Assembly (NCBI GenBank): GCA_009930115.1 | Contig: RZYY01000010.1 | Span: forward strand, 1 to 44,056 | Origin: Sphingobacteriia bacterium | GTDB taxonomy: Bacteria > Bacteroidota > Bacteroidia > Bacteroidales > 4484-276 | Length of the DNA: 44,056 bases | Reading direction: 5' to 3' | Part shown: piece after piece, positions 25,615-35,374 of the stretch | Layout: each line of letters opens with the position of its first letter | Position numbering within the stretch: the first letter of the stretch is position 1 | The notes under the pieces: model-generated | Told to the model about the DNA's origin: nothing | What the model saw: the letters and a program-made list of their open reading frames with translations, nothing else | Database searches by the model: none | Program-made: the position numbers and the translations under genes

Positions 25615-26382
25615 ATGACCAATAAGTCCGATGATAATCATACTGTAACAGAAGCCAAATTGGTGATTGATTTTGGTAATACTTTAACCAAAGTTGCTAT
25701 TTTTCAAGGAAATGACATTGTTGAACAACTGACTAAAACCACACTTGATCCTGATACTCTCTTTTTACTCAAAGAAAAGTATTCTCCATCTTTTGCTATT
25801 AGTGCAAGTGTTATCGATATTCCAGAAAAATTAAAAAAATTCCTGGAAGAAAATTTCAAGTGGATTTCATTGCAACATTCAACCCCAGTGCCGGTACACA
25901 ATCATTACAAGACTGCTGAAACTTTGGGCAGTGACCGGTTGGCTATGGTGGTTGCTGCAGCTGTACTGATCCCTCGGCGAAAGTGCCTGGTTATTGGCAC
26001 GGGTACTTGTATTACCTATGATTTTATTGATGAAACAGCAACCTATTTTGGCGGAGCCATTTCTCCAGGTATCAACATGCGTTTTCAGGCGCTGCATAAT
26101 TTCACCAGCAAGCTACCGTTAGTTAGTTTCGATGAAAATGCCAAATTAACCGGCACAACCACAAAGGAGTCTGTTCTGTCAGGGGTGATTAACGGAGTAA
26201 TAGCTGAAGTTGATGGTGTAATTGACAGGTATAGAATGCTTTATGGAGATATAGAAGTTGTGCTTACTGGTGGTGACATGAATTTTTTTCGAAAAACGTT
26301 AAAAAATCGCATCTTTGCAGTCTCAAATTTGGTACTTTCCGGATTAAATTTAATACTGGAATTTAATGTTAAAGAGAAATAG
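25615..26382 (+). CDS. coaX: Type III pantothenate kinase
   Basis: This is an ASKHA-fold kinase of 255 residues that phosphorylates pantothenate in the first step of coenzyme A synthesis. Motifs are DFGNTLTKVAIF (phosphate-1), LGSDRLAMVVAA, GTGTCITYDFID (phosphate-2) and GGAISPGINMRFQALH. The ATG at 25615 is preferred over an in-frame TTG at 25585 that lies in the promoter box. Its 3' end overlaps the next gene by 17 nt, so translation is probably coupled. It heads the conserved cluster that continues to 33219. Confidence 0.95.
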   Translation: MTNKSDDNHTVTEAKLVIDFGNTLTKVAIFQGNDIVEQLTKTTLDPDTLFLLKEKYSPSFAISASVIDIPEKLKKFLEENFKWISLQHSTPVPVHNHYKTAETLGSDRLAMVVAAAVLIPRRKCLVIGTGTCITYDFIDETATYFGGAISPGINMRFQALHNFTSKLPLVSFDENAKLTGTTTKESVLSGVINGVIAEVDGVIDRYRMLYGDIEVVLTGGDMNFFRKTLKNRIFAVSNLVLSGLNLILEFNVKEK

Positions 26383-27658
26383 GACATTTTTAGGGGCTGG
26401 GGCATTCATTTTTGCAATGTTTGTTGTCATGTCTTCAGGTTACTCTCAATCAGCAGTTAATTCTCCTTATTCAAGATTTGGACTTGGCGACTTAGCCACC
26501 CAAAAAAGCACCTATTACTTTTCAATGGGAGGCGTTGCTAATGCTGTAAGCAGTCCCTTCCATGTCAATCCATACAATCCTGCAGCCAACGCTGCAATCG
26601 ACACCATGTCATTTATTTTTTCAGGAGGTATTGTCGGCAAATTCGGAAATATTTCAACAGATGATAATTCAACATCAACCAATTCAGCCTCCTTAGGATA
26701 TCTGAATTTTGGTTTTCCGGTAAACAGGCTGATTAAAACAAGTCTTGGATTAATTCCCTACAGTAATGTTGGTTATCAGATTGTTTCCGAAGAAACAGTC
26801 CAGAATGTTGGCAATACAAGGTATTATTTTGAAGGTACCGGAGGTGCCAATGAAGCTTATCTTGGATTATCGGTTCAACCTCACAAAAATTTGTCTTTTG
26901 GAATTAAAAGTGCGTATTTATTCGGAAAATCAGAACGTTCAAGATCCGTTTTTTTTCCTGATTCTATAGGATACATAAATACAAGAGTTGATAATCAGAT
27001 AGATTTAAGTGACTTTCATTTTGATTTTGGACTTCAATACAAGAAAACTCTTAAAAGTGGAGTCACCATTGGTTTAGGAGGAGTGTATGCCCCTTCCCAG
27101 AAGATTTCATCTACGTTGAATAATCTCACCCGGTCTTATTTTGCCACTTCGGTTGGTGTAGAGTCATACCGGGATACTATTGACAGTAATTTTGGTGTGC
27201 CCGGAAGTGTTACTTTACCTGAAAAGTATGGTTTTGGCATGATGTTGAAAAACAAACAAAAATGGATGTTGGCTGCTGATTTTAACTGGCAAAACTGGAG
27301 TGAATTTGAGGCATTTGGTGTCGTTGATTCCTTAAGTAATAGCTGGCAGTTTGCAATCGGCGGAGAATATCTTCCCAGTGAAAAATCCGTTGATTCTTAT
27401 TGGAAAAAGGTGAAATACAGATTTGGATTTAACTACAATCAAACTTATCTTAATCTGCGAAATACACAAATTAACGAATTTGGTATTACTTTTGGAATGG
27501 CATTGCCAATACCACGTTCTTTTTCAACTGTGAATCTCGGATTTGAAATCGGAAGAGGAGGTACAAAATCAAGCAATCTGATCCAGGATAACTTTGTTAA
27601 GATCAACCTGGATATTTCAGTCTGGGAGCGCTGGTTTATCAAGCGAAAATATTATTGA
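26366..27658 (+). CDS. Outer-membrane beta-barrel protein (FadL/OmpP1-like)
   Basis: This 430-residue protein has a signal peptide (hydrophobic run ending near GYSQ, residue 28) and then alternating beta-strand sequence to the C-terminus. The motif NSPYSRFGLGDL at the mature N-terminus, the repeated glycine/aromatic strands and the NPAANAA segment are typical of FadL-like porins found at this locus in Bacteroidetes. The transported molecule is not known; long-chain fatty acids or other hydrophobic compounds are possible. It overlaps coaX by 17 nt and is followed 58 nt later by the TPR gene. Confidence 0.8.
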   Translation: MLKRNRTFLGAGAFIFAMFVVMSSGYSQSAVNSPYSRFGLGDLATQKSTYYFSMGGVANAVSSPFHVNPYNPAANAAIDTMSFIFSGGIVGKFGNISTDDNSTSTNSASLGYLNFGFPVNRLIKTSLGLIPYSNVGYQIVSEETVQNVGNTRYYFEGTGGANEAYLGLSVQPHKNLSFGIKSAYLFGKSERSRSVFFPDSIGYINTRVDNQIDLSDFHFDFGLQYKKTLKSGVTIGLGGVYAPSQKISSTLNNLTRSYFATSVGVESYRDTIDSNFGVPGSVTLPEKYGFGMMLKNKQKWMLAADFNWQNWSEFEAFGVVDSLSNSWQFAIGGEYLPSEKSVDSYWKKVKYRFGFNYNQTYLNLRNTQINEFGITFGMALPIPRSFSTVNLGFEIGRGGTKSSNLIQDNFVKINLDISVWERWFIKRKYY

Positions 27659-27716
27659 TGCCACCTAAAATGGATTTTGTTAAAATGACCATGACTATCA
27701 ATTAAACAATGTAATA

Positions 27717-29117
27717 ATGAAAACAAGAATCAACTTATCAGCAATCGGGTTTGTATTACTTTTCTCTGTGAGTAATACATTATTTGCCATGAAGTTTGAA
27801 TTAGCAGATGCAGAACCTGTTAGCTCAGGTTATCTGTTGCAGCAAGAACCCGGAAAATATGGTGAAGACAGTGCAACATGCATTGTAAATCTCTCGCTTT
27901 ACCGCGAGTTTTACAAACAATGGCGAGCCAGTGGCTACACCAGCAAAGCAGTTAATGATGCCATTACTCCCTGGCGATGGGTGTTTTTCAATTGCCCGAT
28001 GGCTTCTCAAAATACCTATCTGGATGGAGCCAATATGATTGATTTTTTTCTGAAAAAAGCCAAAACTGAAGAAGTGAAGGACAAGTATGTTGATACATTA
28101 ATGATGATCTATGATAAGAGGATTCAATACTTTGGCCGCGAAGGTTATGTGCTTGGCCGCAAAGGATCAGATTTAATAAAATACCGCCCGGACGAATATG
28201 AGGAAGCCTATGAAATTTTCAGCAGGTCAGTTGAATTGCAGGGAAATGAGTCCGAATCCTTTGTAATTGCTTATTATTTTCGCTCCGTTGCCCGGATGAT
28301 TGATGAAGGGAAACTTGATAAAAGTGAGATAATAGATGTTTATGATAAAGTGAGTCAAATAGTGGATTACAACATTAAAGCCAGCAGCAATAATGCCGAT
28401 GCCCTGGCTTCATGGGAAAACATCAGAAATAACATCGAAGTTTCCTTTGAACCCTATGCTACTTGTGAAGACCTGATTGATATTTATTCCGAAAAATTTC
28501 AACAAACACCTGACGATGCAGAATTATTGAAAAAAATTACCTCGATGCTCGATAAAAAAGGCTGTACCGATTCTCAGTTGTTTTTTGATGCTTCAGTGAA
28601 GCTGAATGAGATAGAACCTTCTCCCAATTCAAGTCTTATGATTGGCAAAATGCTCATAAAAAAAGAAAACTATCAGGAATCAGTGCAGTACCTCGAAGAT
28701 GCACTTCAAATTGAAAATGATGATACCAAATCCGATGTCTTTTTGCTACTTGCTACTGCTCACCGACAAATCCAGAATTTTGTTACAGCTCGTAAATATG
28801 CTCTTCAGGTTCTTGATTTGAAACCAAACAGCGGACATGCTTATCTGCTTATTGGCGATATGTATGCTGCAAGTGCATCTGATTGCGGTGATAATGATCT
28901 TACAAAAAAAGTTGCTTATTGGGCTGCAGTTGATAAATACATACGTGCAAAGCAAGTTGATCCTGAGGTTGCCGAAATTGCCCAAAGCAGAATTTCTACT
29001 TTTTCGCAACAGTTCCCAAATTCAGAAACAATTTTCTTCTACGACCTCAAAGAGGGTGATACCTATACAGTTGAATGCTGGATTAACGAAAAAACTACTG
29101 TCCGGGCCCTGAAATAA
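27717..29117 (+). CDS. Exported tetratricopeptide-repeat protein
   Basis: This 466-residue protein has a signal peptide (ending near LFA, residue 24). The sequence is helical, with recognisable TPR units in the C-terminal half (YQESVQYLEDALQIENDD, SDVFLLLATAHRQIQNFVTARKYALQVLDLKPNSGHAYLLIGDMY split over residues 318-385). The N-terminal half includes paired helices that may be degenerate TPRs. It is probably a periplasmic scaffold. Its position between a porin and lptC hints at an envelope-assembly role, but no function is established. The final segment (ETIFFYDLKEGDTYTVECW) is a short beta-rich tail. Confidence 0.82.
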   Translation: MKTRINLSAIGFVLLFSVSNTLFAMKFELADAEPVSSGYLLQQEPGKYGEDSATCIVNLSLYREFYKQWRASGYTSKAVNDAITPWRWVFFNCPMASQNTYLDGANMIDFFLKKAKTEEVKDKYVDTLMMIYDKRIQYFGREGYVLGRKGSDLIKYRPDEYEEAYEIFSRSVELQGNESESFVIAYYFRSVARMIDEGKLDKSEIIDVYDKVSQIVDYNIKASSNNADALASWENIRNNIEVSFEPYATCEDLIDIYSEKFQQTPDDAELLKKITSMLDKKGCTDSQLFFDASVKLNEIEPSPNSSLMIGKMLIKKENYQESVQYLEDALQIENDDTKSDVFLLLATAHRQIQNFVTARKYALQVLDLKPNSGHAYLLIGDMYAASASDCGDNDLTKKVAYWAAVDKYIRAKQVDPEVAEIAQSRISTFSQQFPNSETIFFYDLKEGDTYTVECWINEKTTVRALK

Positions 29118-29150
29118 ATTCTTAACAGGCGATCGAAGAACATCAAAAAT

Positions 29151-29738
29151 GTGAACAATATCACTACTCATATCTCAGGAACTTTTATAAGAATCATTGC
29201 CGCTACTTGCATAGCGGCAATGATATTTTCGTGTAAGAACGACATGAAAACCATTGCTACCTTTAACATTGACGAAAATACTCCTGCAGAAACAGCAAGA
29301 GAATTTGAGATGCTTTACAGCGATTCAGGGAGAGTATTGATAAAACTTCAGGCAGAAAGCCTCAGAAGATTTGCTGATGATAATCCTTACATTGAGTTTC
29401 CGGAAGGAATAAAACTTTATTTTTTTGACTCACTGATGAACGTCAAAGCTGCCCTCAGTGCTGAGTACGGTATAAGTTGGGAAAAGACCAAAATCATGGA
29501 AGTAAAAACCAATGTTGTTGTTAATGATTTTGAAAAGGATGAAACCATAAATACAGAGCATTTGATATGGGATCAGAATGACCGTAAAATTTATTCAGAT
29601 GTTTTTGTGAAAAGAACCGGTCCGGACGGAGTTATTTATGGCGATGGGTTTGATGCTGATGAAAGATTCAGGTCGTTTACCCTGCGAAACCCGAAAGGAG
29701 TTTTTACAATTAATGAAAACAAATCCCCCGGAAAATGA
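29151..29738 (+). CDS. lptC: LPS export periplasmic protein LptC (GTG start)
   Basis: This 195-residue protein has a hydrophobic N-terminus with a lipobox-like MIFSCKND (Cys at about residue 27), so it may be a lipoprotein rather than TM-anchored as in E. coli. The rest is the beta-jelly-roll LptC/OstA fold: NIDENTPAETAREFEMLYSD, LKAES-like LQAESLRRF, and IWDQNDRKIYSDVFVK. LptC links the LptBFG transporter to LptA in lipopolysaccharide transport. The start is a GTG at 29151; the ATG at 29149 is in another frame and is closed at once. The 3' end overlaps the next ORF by 4 nt (ATGA). Confidence 0.88.
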   Translation: MNNITTHISGTFIRIIAATCIAAMIFSCKNDMKTIATFNIDENTPAETAREFEMLYSDSGRVLIKLQAESLRRFADDNPYIEFPEGIKLYFFDSLMNVKAALSAEYGISWEKTKIMEVKTNVVVNDFEKDETINTEHLIWDQNDRKIYSDVFVKRTGPDGVIYGDGFDADERFRSFTLRNPKGVFTINENKSPGK

Positions 29739-31012
29739 GTGATTTCACCTTTATATTGATTTCACTACTGCTCTCTGCTTTCTTTTCGGGGATGGAAATT
29801 GCATTTATCAGTGCCAACAGGCTTAAAATTGAAGTGGATAAAAGTAATGGCAGCTTACCTGCCATAATTTTATCCAGATTTATTCGCATTCCTTCAAAGT
29901 TTATTGGTGCCATGCTGTTGGGAAATAATGTGGTGCTTGTCGTTTATGGCATCCTCATGGCCAGAATACTCGGAAAACCGTTAATCAATGTCCTGCCTGA
30001 TGTACTGGAATCGGAATTTTTGGTCATGCTGTTGCAAATCATTATTGCCACAATTATTGTTCTGTTTGTGGCCGAATTTATCCCAAAAGTTTTGTTTCGT
30101 ATTAATTCCAATCAGATTTTATATGTCTTTGCTTTGCCTGCGGCAATTTTTTATTATCTGTTTTACCCGGTAATCCAGTTGTTTATTGGTTTTTCGGAAC
30201 TTGTACTAAAAAGTTTTGTCAAAATCAAATTTTCACGTGAGCATCTTGTTTTCAGCGTGATTGACCTGGATCATTACCTGAAAGAATTTTCGCAGGATTA
30301 TGACAGCAAAAAGGAAGTAAAGCAGGAAATTCAAATGTTCCAGAATGCAATTGATTTCAGAAATATAAAATTGCGAGAATGCATGGTGCCGCGTACAGAA
30401 ATCATTGCACTTGAAGAACGGGATTCTGTTAGCAAACTGCGCGATGCATTTGTTTCTTCGGGGCACTCGAAAATCCCTATTTACAGCGAATCCATCGATA
30501 ATATCATAGGATACACGCATTCAGCTGATTTGTTTAAAAACCCTCAGTCGATCAAGGCTATCATGCGCAATATTCTTGTGGTTCCGGAAGCAATGCTTGC
30601 CAGCACTGTTCTCTCAATATTCATACAGGAGAATAAAAGTATTGCAGTTGTAGTGGATGAATTTGGAGGCACTTCCGGGCTGGTCACCATGGAAGATGTA
30701 ATTGAAGAAATTTTCGGAGAAATTGATGACGAGTTTGATGTAGAAGAATTAACTGAGAAACAGATAAGTGAAAATGAATTTATTTTTTCGGCAAGGCTCG
30801 AAATTGACTATCTGAACGAGCAGTACGGATTAAATCTTCCAGAATCAGAAGAATATGAAACCCTTGCAGGCCTGATTATTTTTTACCAGCAAAGTATTCC
30901 CGAATTGAACGAAACAATTTTAATTAACAATTTGGAATTCAATATACTTGAAGCAACCAACAATCGTATCGAAACCATCAGGCTGAAAATTGTTGACGAT
31001 TTTAAAATCTAA
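29735..31012 (+). CDS. CNNM/CorC-type membrane protein (DUF21, CBS pair, CorC_HlyC)
   Basis: This is a 425-residue inner-membrane protein. A DUF21 domain with about four helices spans about 1-190 (FFSGMEIAFISANRLKIE near the start). A CBS pair follows (MVPRTEIIALEERDSV, GHSKIPIYSES, VVDEFGGTSGLVTMEDVIEEIFGEI), at about 205-330. The C-terminal CorC_HlyC domain is at about 345-425. Relatives (CorB/CorC/CNNM) act in magnesium export or homeostasis; older annotations call them hemolysins. The ATGA overlap with lptC shows cotranscription. Confidence 0.92.
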   Translation: MSDFTFILISLLLSAFFSGMEIAFISANRLKIEVDKSNGSLPAIILSRFIRIPSKFIGAMLLGNNVVLVVYGILMARILGKPLINVLPDVLESEFLVMLLQIIIATIIVLFVAEFIPKVLFRINSNQILYVFALPAAIFYYLFYPVIQLFIGFSELVLKSFVKIKFSREHLVFSVIDLDHYLKEFSQDYDSKKEVKQEIQMFQNAIDFRNIKLRECMVPRTEIIALEERDSVSKLRDAFVSSGHSKIPIYSESIDNIIGYTHSADLFKNPQSIKAIMRNILVVPEAMLASTVLSIFIQENKSIAVVVDEFGGTSGLVTMEDVIEEIFGEIDDEFDVEELTEKQISENEFIFSARLEIDYLNEQYGLNLPESEEYETLAGLIIFYQQSIPELNETILINNLEFNILEATNNRIETIRLKIVDDFKI

Positions 31013-31042
31013 GTAATTCCGCATTTTCAATAAAAAAATTTT

Positions 31043-31070
31043 CCAAGTATAATTATCTATTGTATTTTTG
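31043..31070 (+). promoter_or_regulatory. Internal promoter -7 region before the PpiD/SurA-like gene
   Basis: TATTTTTG at 31063-31070 is a perfect TAnnTTTG box 25 nt before the ATG at 31096. It lies inside the coaX cluster and would let the folding factor be expressed separately from the upstream genes. Confidence 0.55.
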
Positions 31071-31095
31071 CACCCTTTAAAAAAAATTTGAACAA

Positions 31096-33219
31096 ATGGC
31101 AGTAATCGGACAAATAAGAAAACATTCAGGACTACTTGTAGTCATAATTGGTGTAGCACTCGCAGCTTTTGTGCTCGGCGATTTCCTAAAACCATCTGGT
31201 AACAAGCAAACTACCGTAATTGGCGAAATTGACGGGATGGAAATCCCGGCACAAGCTTTCAACGACAAAGTTGCTGAACAGATACAAAACCGAAAAGACC
31301 AACAACAAACCGATCGGTTGACAGCTCAGGATGAGTTTCAGATCAGACAGCAGGTATGGAATCAGTTGATTGAGGAAACAATAATGGGTAATCAATACGA
31401 CAAGATTGGGCTCACTGTATCCAAAGAAGAATTGTCAAATGACATTCTGGGTGAAATTCCAAACCGGCTTGTCATGCAATCATTTACCGATCCAAATTCA
31501 GGGACTTTCGATCCGCAGACTGTTCGTAATTTCCTGCAAAATCTTAATCAGCAGCCTCCGGACATGCAAAAGCGCTATCTTAGCCTCGAGAAAATGGTGA
31601 AGGATGATATTCTCAAAACAAAATACAGAAATCTGGTTTCGAAAAATTACCATATCCCACAGGCATTTGCCAAACTCGATTATAAGATTAAAAATCAAAG
31701 TGCTGATGTAAGGTACGTTGCATCAAAATATGCATCCGTAGCTGATACCTTAATTAATATGTCCGACAGCGATCTTCGCGATTATTACGAAGAATTCAAG
31801 TATAACTATAAACAAGACGAAAGCCGAACCTTTGATTATGTGATTTTCGAAGTAAAACCATCAGACGAAGACAGAAATGCCCTGCAGAATGAAGTAAATC
31901 AGATTTATGAACAAATGCAGACGGCAGAAGATATCCCTTCATTCATAAATGCAATGTCCGATGTTCGTTACGACAGTGCCTACCATAAGCAGGCTGATTT
32001 ACCAGCTAACATAGCTGCTGATTTAATGACACTGCCTGTAGGTTCGATTTTACCACCATACATTGATAATGAAAAACATTACATCACCAAATTAATTGAC
32101 CGGATGCCACGGCCTGACTCTATCAAAATGAGCCAGATGCTGATATCATTTAATACAGCTTCAGCCGGATTCCAACTTAGTGAACGCACACAGGAAGAAG
32201 CCGCTGTTCTGGTTGACAGTATAATGAATGCTCTTAAAAAATCACCTTCAATATTTGAAGAACTGGTTGTTAAATATTCTGATTATCCATCAGCAGAAAA
32301 AGACAAAGGCGAAATGGGATGGATTGTAGATGGTGATCCGGGCTATGCAAATTTCTTTGAAGAAGGTATAAAAATGGGATTGAACGAGCCAGGGAAAATC
32401 GAAACGGGGCTCGGTACACACATATTACTGGTTTCAGAAAAAACTGCTCCCATTGAAAAAGTTAAAGCTGGTACCATTGTTCGTGCCATTGAACCAAGCA
32501 GTGAAACATTCCGCGAGGTTTATCGCCAGGCCAGTAAATTTGCCAGTGAAAATCGTACCATGGCACAATTCGATACTGCAGTGATCAATCAGGGACTAAA
32601 CAAACGTACTGCCGAACGTATTAACATTATGACCAACCGTGTTCCTGGTATCGAATTCAGCAGACAAATTGTACGCTGGGTTTTCTGGGAAAGCACAAAA
32701 GTTGGGGATGTTTCAAGTATTTTTGAAGACGAAAAACAATTTGTAATTGCACTGCTCAGGGAAATCAGACCAGAGGGTTATACTCCTTTTGAACAGGCTA
32801 AAGAACAGATAAGAACTCTGGCACTCAACCGCCTGAAAGGCAAATACCTCAGTGACAAAATCAATGCAATGCAATATAATGATCTTGGTGATCTGGCCCG
32901 TCAGTTGAATATTGAAGTGGATACTGCCAAAAATCTATCTTTTACGGCCAGAAATATTCCTGGTTTTGGTAGCGAACCAAAAGTAATAGGTGAACTTTTT
33001 TCACTGGAACCTCAGAAATTGTCACCCACAATAGCAGGTAATAATGCTGTTTTTGTTGCCATCGTTGATCGTTTTACTCCCGCTGCTGAAATCACAGATT
33101 TTTCTACTACGGTTTACCAGCTTCGCAATGCTTTTGAGTCAAGAATTAATGCTAATGCTTATGTGAGAGCTCTGGAAAAAGAAGCCGATATCGAAGACAA
33201 CCGCTTGTTGTTTTTCTAA
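31096..33219 (+). CDS. Membrane-anchored peptidyl-prolyl isomerase/chaperone (PpiD/SurA-like)
   Basis: This 707-residue protein has one N-terminal transmembrane anchor (about residues 11-31, GLLVVIIGVALAAFVLGDF) and a SurA_N-like helical chaperone domain. A parvulin (PPIC) domain lies at about 344-450 (KMSQMLISFN, YSDYPSAEKDKGEMGWI, ETGLGTHILLVSE). A long C-terminal helical region follows. Proteins of this layout help outer-membrane proteins fold as they leave the Sec machinery. It closes the conserved cluster and is followed by a strong terminator at 33245. Confidence 0.92.
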   Translation: MAVIGQIRKHSGLLVVIIGVALAAFVLGDFLKPSGNKQTTVIGEIDGMEIPAQAFNDKVAEQIQNRKDQQQTDRLTAQDEFQIRQQVWNQLIEETIMGNQYDKIGLTVSKEELSNDILGEIPNRLVMQSFTDPNSGTFDPQTVRNFLQNLNQQPPDMQKRYLSLEKMVKDDILKTKYRNLVSKNYHIPQAFAKLDYKIKNQSADVRYVASKYASVADTLINMSDSDLRDYYEEFKYNYKQDESRTFDYVIFEVKPSDEDRNALQNEVNQIYEQMQTAEDIPSFINAMSDVRYDSAYHKQADLPANIAADLMTLPVGSILPPYIDNEKHYITKLIDRMPRPDSIKMSQMLISFNTASAGFQLSERTQEEAAVLVDSIMNALKKSPSIFEELVVKYSDYPSAEKDKGEMGWIVDGDPGYANFFEEGIKMGLNEPGKIETGLGTHILLVSEKTAPIEKVKAGTIVRAIEPSSETFREVYRQASKFASENRTMAQFDTAVINQGLNKRTAERINIMTNRVPGIEFSRQIVRWVFWESTKVGDVSSIFEDEKQFVIALLREIRPEGYTPFEQAKEQIRTLALNRLKGKYLSDKINAMQYNDLGDLARQLNIEVDTAKNLSFTARNIPGFGSEPKVIGELFSLEPQKLSPTIAGNNAVFVAIVDRFTPAAEITDFSTTVYQLRNAFESRINANAYVRALEKEADIEDNRLLFF

Positions 33220-33244
33220 AAGGTAAATTTTCCAATAATTTACG

Positions 33245-33277
33245 GGCTGATTTTCAAAGAGAAAATCAGCCTTTTTT
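33245..33277 (+). terminator. Rho-independent terminator after the PpiD-like gene
   Basis: A perfect 11-bp stem (GGCTGATTTTC with GAAAATCAGCC), a 5-nt loop AAAGA, and a T6 run at 33272-33277. It ends the coaX-to-PpiD cluster. Confidence 0.92.
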
Positions 33278-33517
33278 GTCTATTACGCCGTATTTTTCAT
33301 CATTTGCACAGGATATTATTCTTGATGTATAGTTTGAAAAACTATGACTGCCAGCATAACTGCTCAACAGAAAAATCCAGGTTATTTGTCCTGATACAGG
33401 CTATACTTCTATTTCACAGTCTGGGGAAGCATTGCTACATGAGTTAAATCACCGGTGTAAAAGCCTACAGTAAGGACAATATAAACTGATAAGCGAGAAG
33501 ACTGCGTAAAGGTCAAT
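33278..33517. other. Intergenic region, nothing recognised
   Basis: About 240 bp lie between the terminator and the end of glmS (convergent genes). I see no coding potential, RNA gene or repeat here. Confidence 0.5.
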
Positions 33518-35356
33518 CTATTCTACAGTAACCGATTTGGCAAGGTTACGGGGTTGGTCAATTTCACATTCGCGCATGACAGCGATGAAATAGCTAAGTA
33601 ACTGGAGTGGAATTACGGAGAGCATTGGAGACAGTAATTCTTCTGTTTGTGGAATTTCAATCACATAATCAGCAAGCGAGGATACGGTTATGTCGCCTTT
33701 TGAAACGATAGCAATCACTTTTCCTTTGCGGGCTTTTATTTCCTGAATGTTGGAAACTACTTTTTCGTAGGTTTCGGAGTTTGGTGCTACTACCACTACC
33801 GGCATCTTTTTATCAATTAAAGCGATTGGGCCATGTTTCATTTCGGCAGCGGGATATCCTTCGGCGTGGATGTAACTGATTTCCTTGAGTTTTAGTGCAC
33901 CTTCGAGTGCAACAGGAAAATTGATGCCTCTACCAAGGTAAAGGAAATTTCTTGCATAAGTATATACTCTTGACAAATCTCGGATGTATTCGCTGAGACC
34001 GAGTGCTTCTTCAATTTTTGCGGGAATCCTGTCCAATTCGGCCAGCAATTGTCTGAATCGCAAATCTGTTATTGTACCTTTCTTTTTTGCAAGAAGCAAA
34101 GCCATGAGCACCAGAACGGTAACCTGTGAGGTAAATGCTTTGGTTGATGCTACACCAATTTCAGGGCCTGCATGTGTATATGAACCGGCATCAGCAACCC
34201 GTGATATTGTTGATCCTACTACGTTACAGATGCTGTAAATAAGAGCACCTTTTTGTTTTGCCAGTTGCATGGCAGCAAGTGTGTCGGCAGTTTCACCGGA
34301 TTGCGATATGGCAATGACAACGTCTCTGTTGGTGATAATAGGGTTGCGATACCTGAATTCAGAGGCATACTCAACTTCTACAGGTATTCTGGCGAGTTCT
34401 TCGAACAGATATTCTCCTACCAGGGCTGCATGCCATGATGTGCCTGCAGCAGTAAAAATTATTCTGTTAGCATTCAGAAATCTTTGCTCGAAATCTATAA
34501 TTCCAGCCATCGAAATCGTGTCAAGGCCTACATTTACTCTGCCTCGGATGCTGTCGCGAATGGATTTTGGTTGTTCAAATATTTCTTTTAACATGAAATG
34601 GTCAAATCCACCTTTCTCTAAAGCGCTCAGGTCAAGTTCAAGTTTTTCAATAAAGGGGATTTTTTTCTGGTCCGAAATGGTAGTGATCTGAAGTTCTTCA
34701 TTCATTCTGATTACAGCAATTTCTTCATCATTCAGATAAACAACCTGGCGAGTATGCTCAACAATGGGTGAAGCATCTGAGGCCAGAAAGTATTCTCCCC
34801 GGCCGATTCCAATAACCAGCGGACTGCTCTTACGGGCTGCAATCAGTAAATTGGGGTCGTTTTTTGAAAGAATAACGATGGCATATGCACCAATTACTTG
34901 ACTGAGTGCAAGCTGAACTGCTTTTACTAAATCAATGTTTTCGTGAATCTGCAGGTATTCGATAAACTGGACAAGCACTTCACTGTCAGTTTCGCTGGTG
35001 AATTTTATTCCGATATCTTCGAGTTTATTTTTCAGCAAATGGTAGTTTTCGATGATGCCGTTATGGATCATCGCAAGATTTTCTGAATGGGAAAGATGAG
35101 GATGCGCATTGATGTCGCTTGGTTCGCCATGAGTAGCCCATCGGGTGTGGGCTATTCCGACTGTTCCTTCAATGTTTTTATCTTTTACAAAACTTTCAAG
35201 GTCGCTAACTTTTCCTTTGGTTTTATAAACATTGATTTTTCCGTTAATGATTGCAATACCGGCGCTGTCGTAGCCACGGTATTCAAGACGTTTAAGGCCG
35301 GTAATCAGAAATGGGTAAGCCTGTTTTGGGCCAATATATCCAACGATGCCACACAT
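33518..35356 (-). CDS. glmS: Glutamine--fructose-6-phosphate aminotransferase (isomerizing)
   Basis: This 612-residue enzyme makes glucosamine-6-phosphate from fructose-6-phosphate and glutamine, the entry to peptidoglycan and LPS amino sugars. The N-terminal Ntn-type glutaminase begins MCGIVGYIG, with the catalytic Cys exposed after Met removal. THTRWATHG-like AHTRWATHGEP and SETDSEVL are also present. Two SIS sugar-isomerase domains follow (TAAGTSWHAALVGEYLFEE, AISQSGETADTLAAM; then LGRGINFPVALEGALKLKEISYIHAEGY). The C-terminus ends NLAKSVTVE as usual. It lies 18 nt after the DUF4270 gene in the same unit. No glmS ribozyme motif was noticed. Confidence 0.98.
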   Translation of the reverse strand: MCGIVGYIGPKQAYPFLITGLKRLEYRGYDSAGIAIINGKINVYKTKGKVSDLESFVKDKNIEGTVGIAHTRWATHGEPSDINAHPHLSHSENLAMIHNGIIENYHLLKNKLEDIGIKFTSETDSEVLVQFIEYLQIHENIDLVKAVQLALSQVIGAYAIVILSKNDPNLLIAARKSSPLVIGIGRGEYFLASDASPIVEHTRQVVYLNDEEIAVIRMNEELQITTISDQKKIPFIEKLELDLSALEKGGFDHFMLKEIFEQPKSIRDSIRGRVNVGLDTISMAGIIDFEQRFLNANRIIFTAAGTSWHAALVGEYLFEELARIPVEVEYASEFRYRNPIITNRDVVIAISQSGETADTLAAMQLAKQKGALIYSICNVVGSTISRVADAGSYTHAGPEIGVASTKAFTSQVTVLVLMALLLAKKKGTITDLRFRQLLAELDRIPAKIEEALGLSEYIRDLSRVYTYARNFLYLGRGINFPVALEGALKLKEISYIHAEGYPAAEMKHGPIALIDKKMPVVVVAPNSETYEKVVSNIQEIKARKGKVIAIVSKGDITVSSLADYVIEIPQTEELLSPMLSVIPLQLLSYFIAVMRECEIDQPRNLAKSVTVE

Positions 35357-35374
35357 TTTTCTTTTTTTTAAAAG

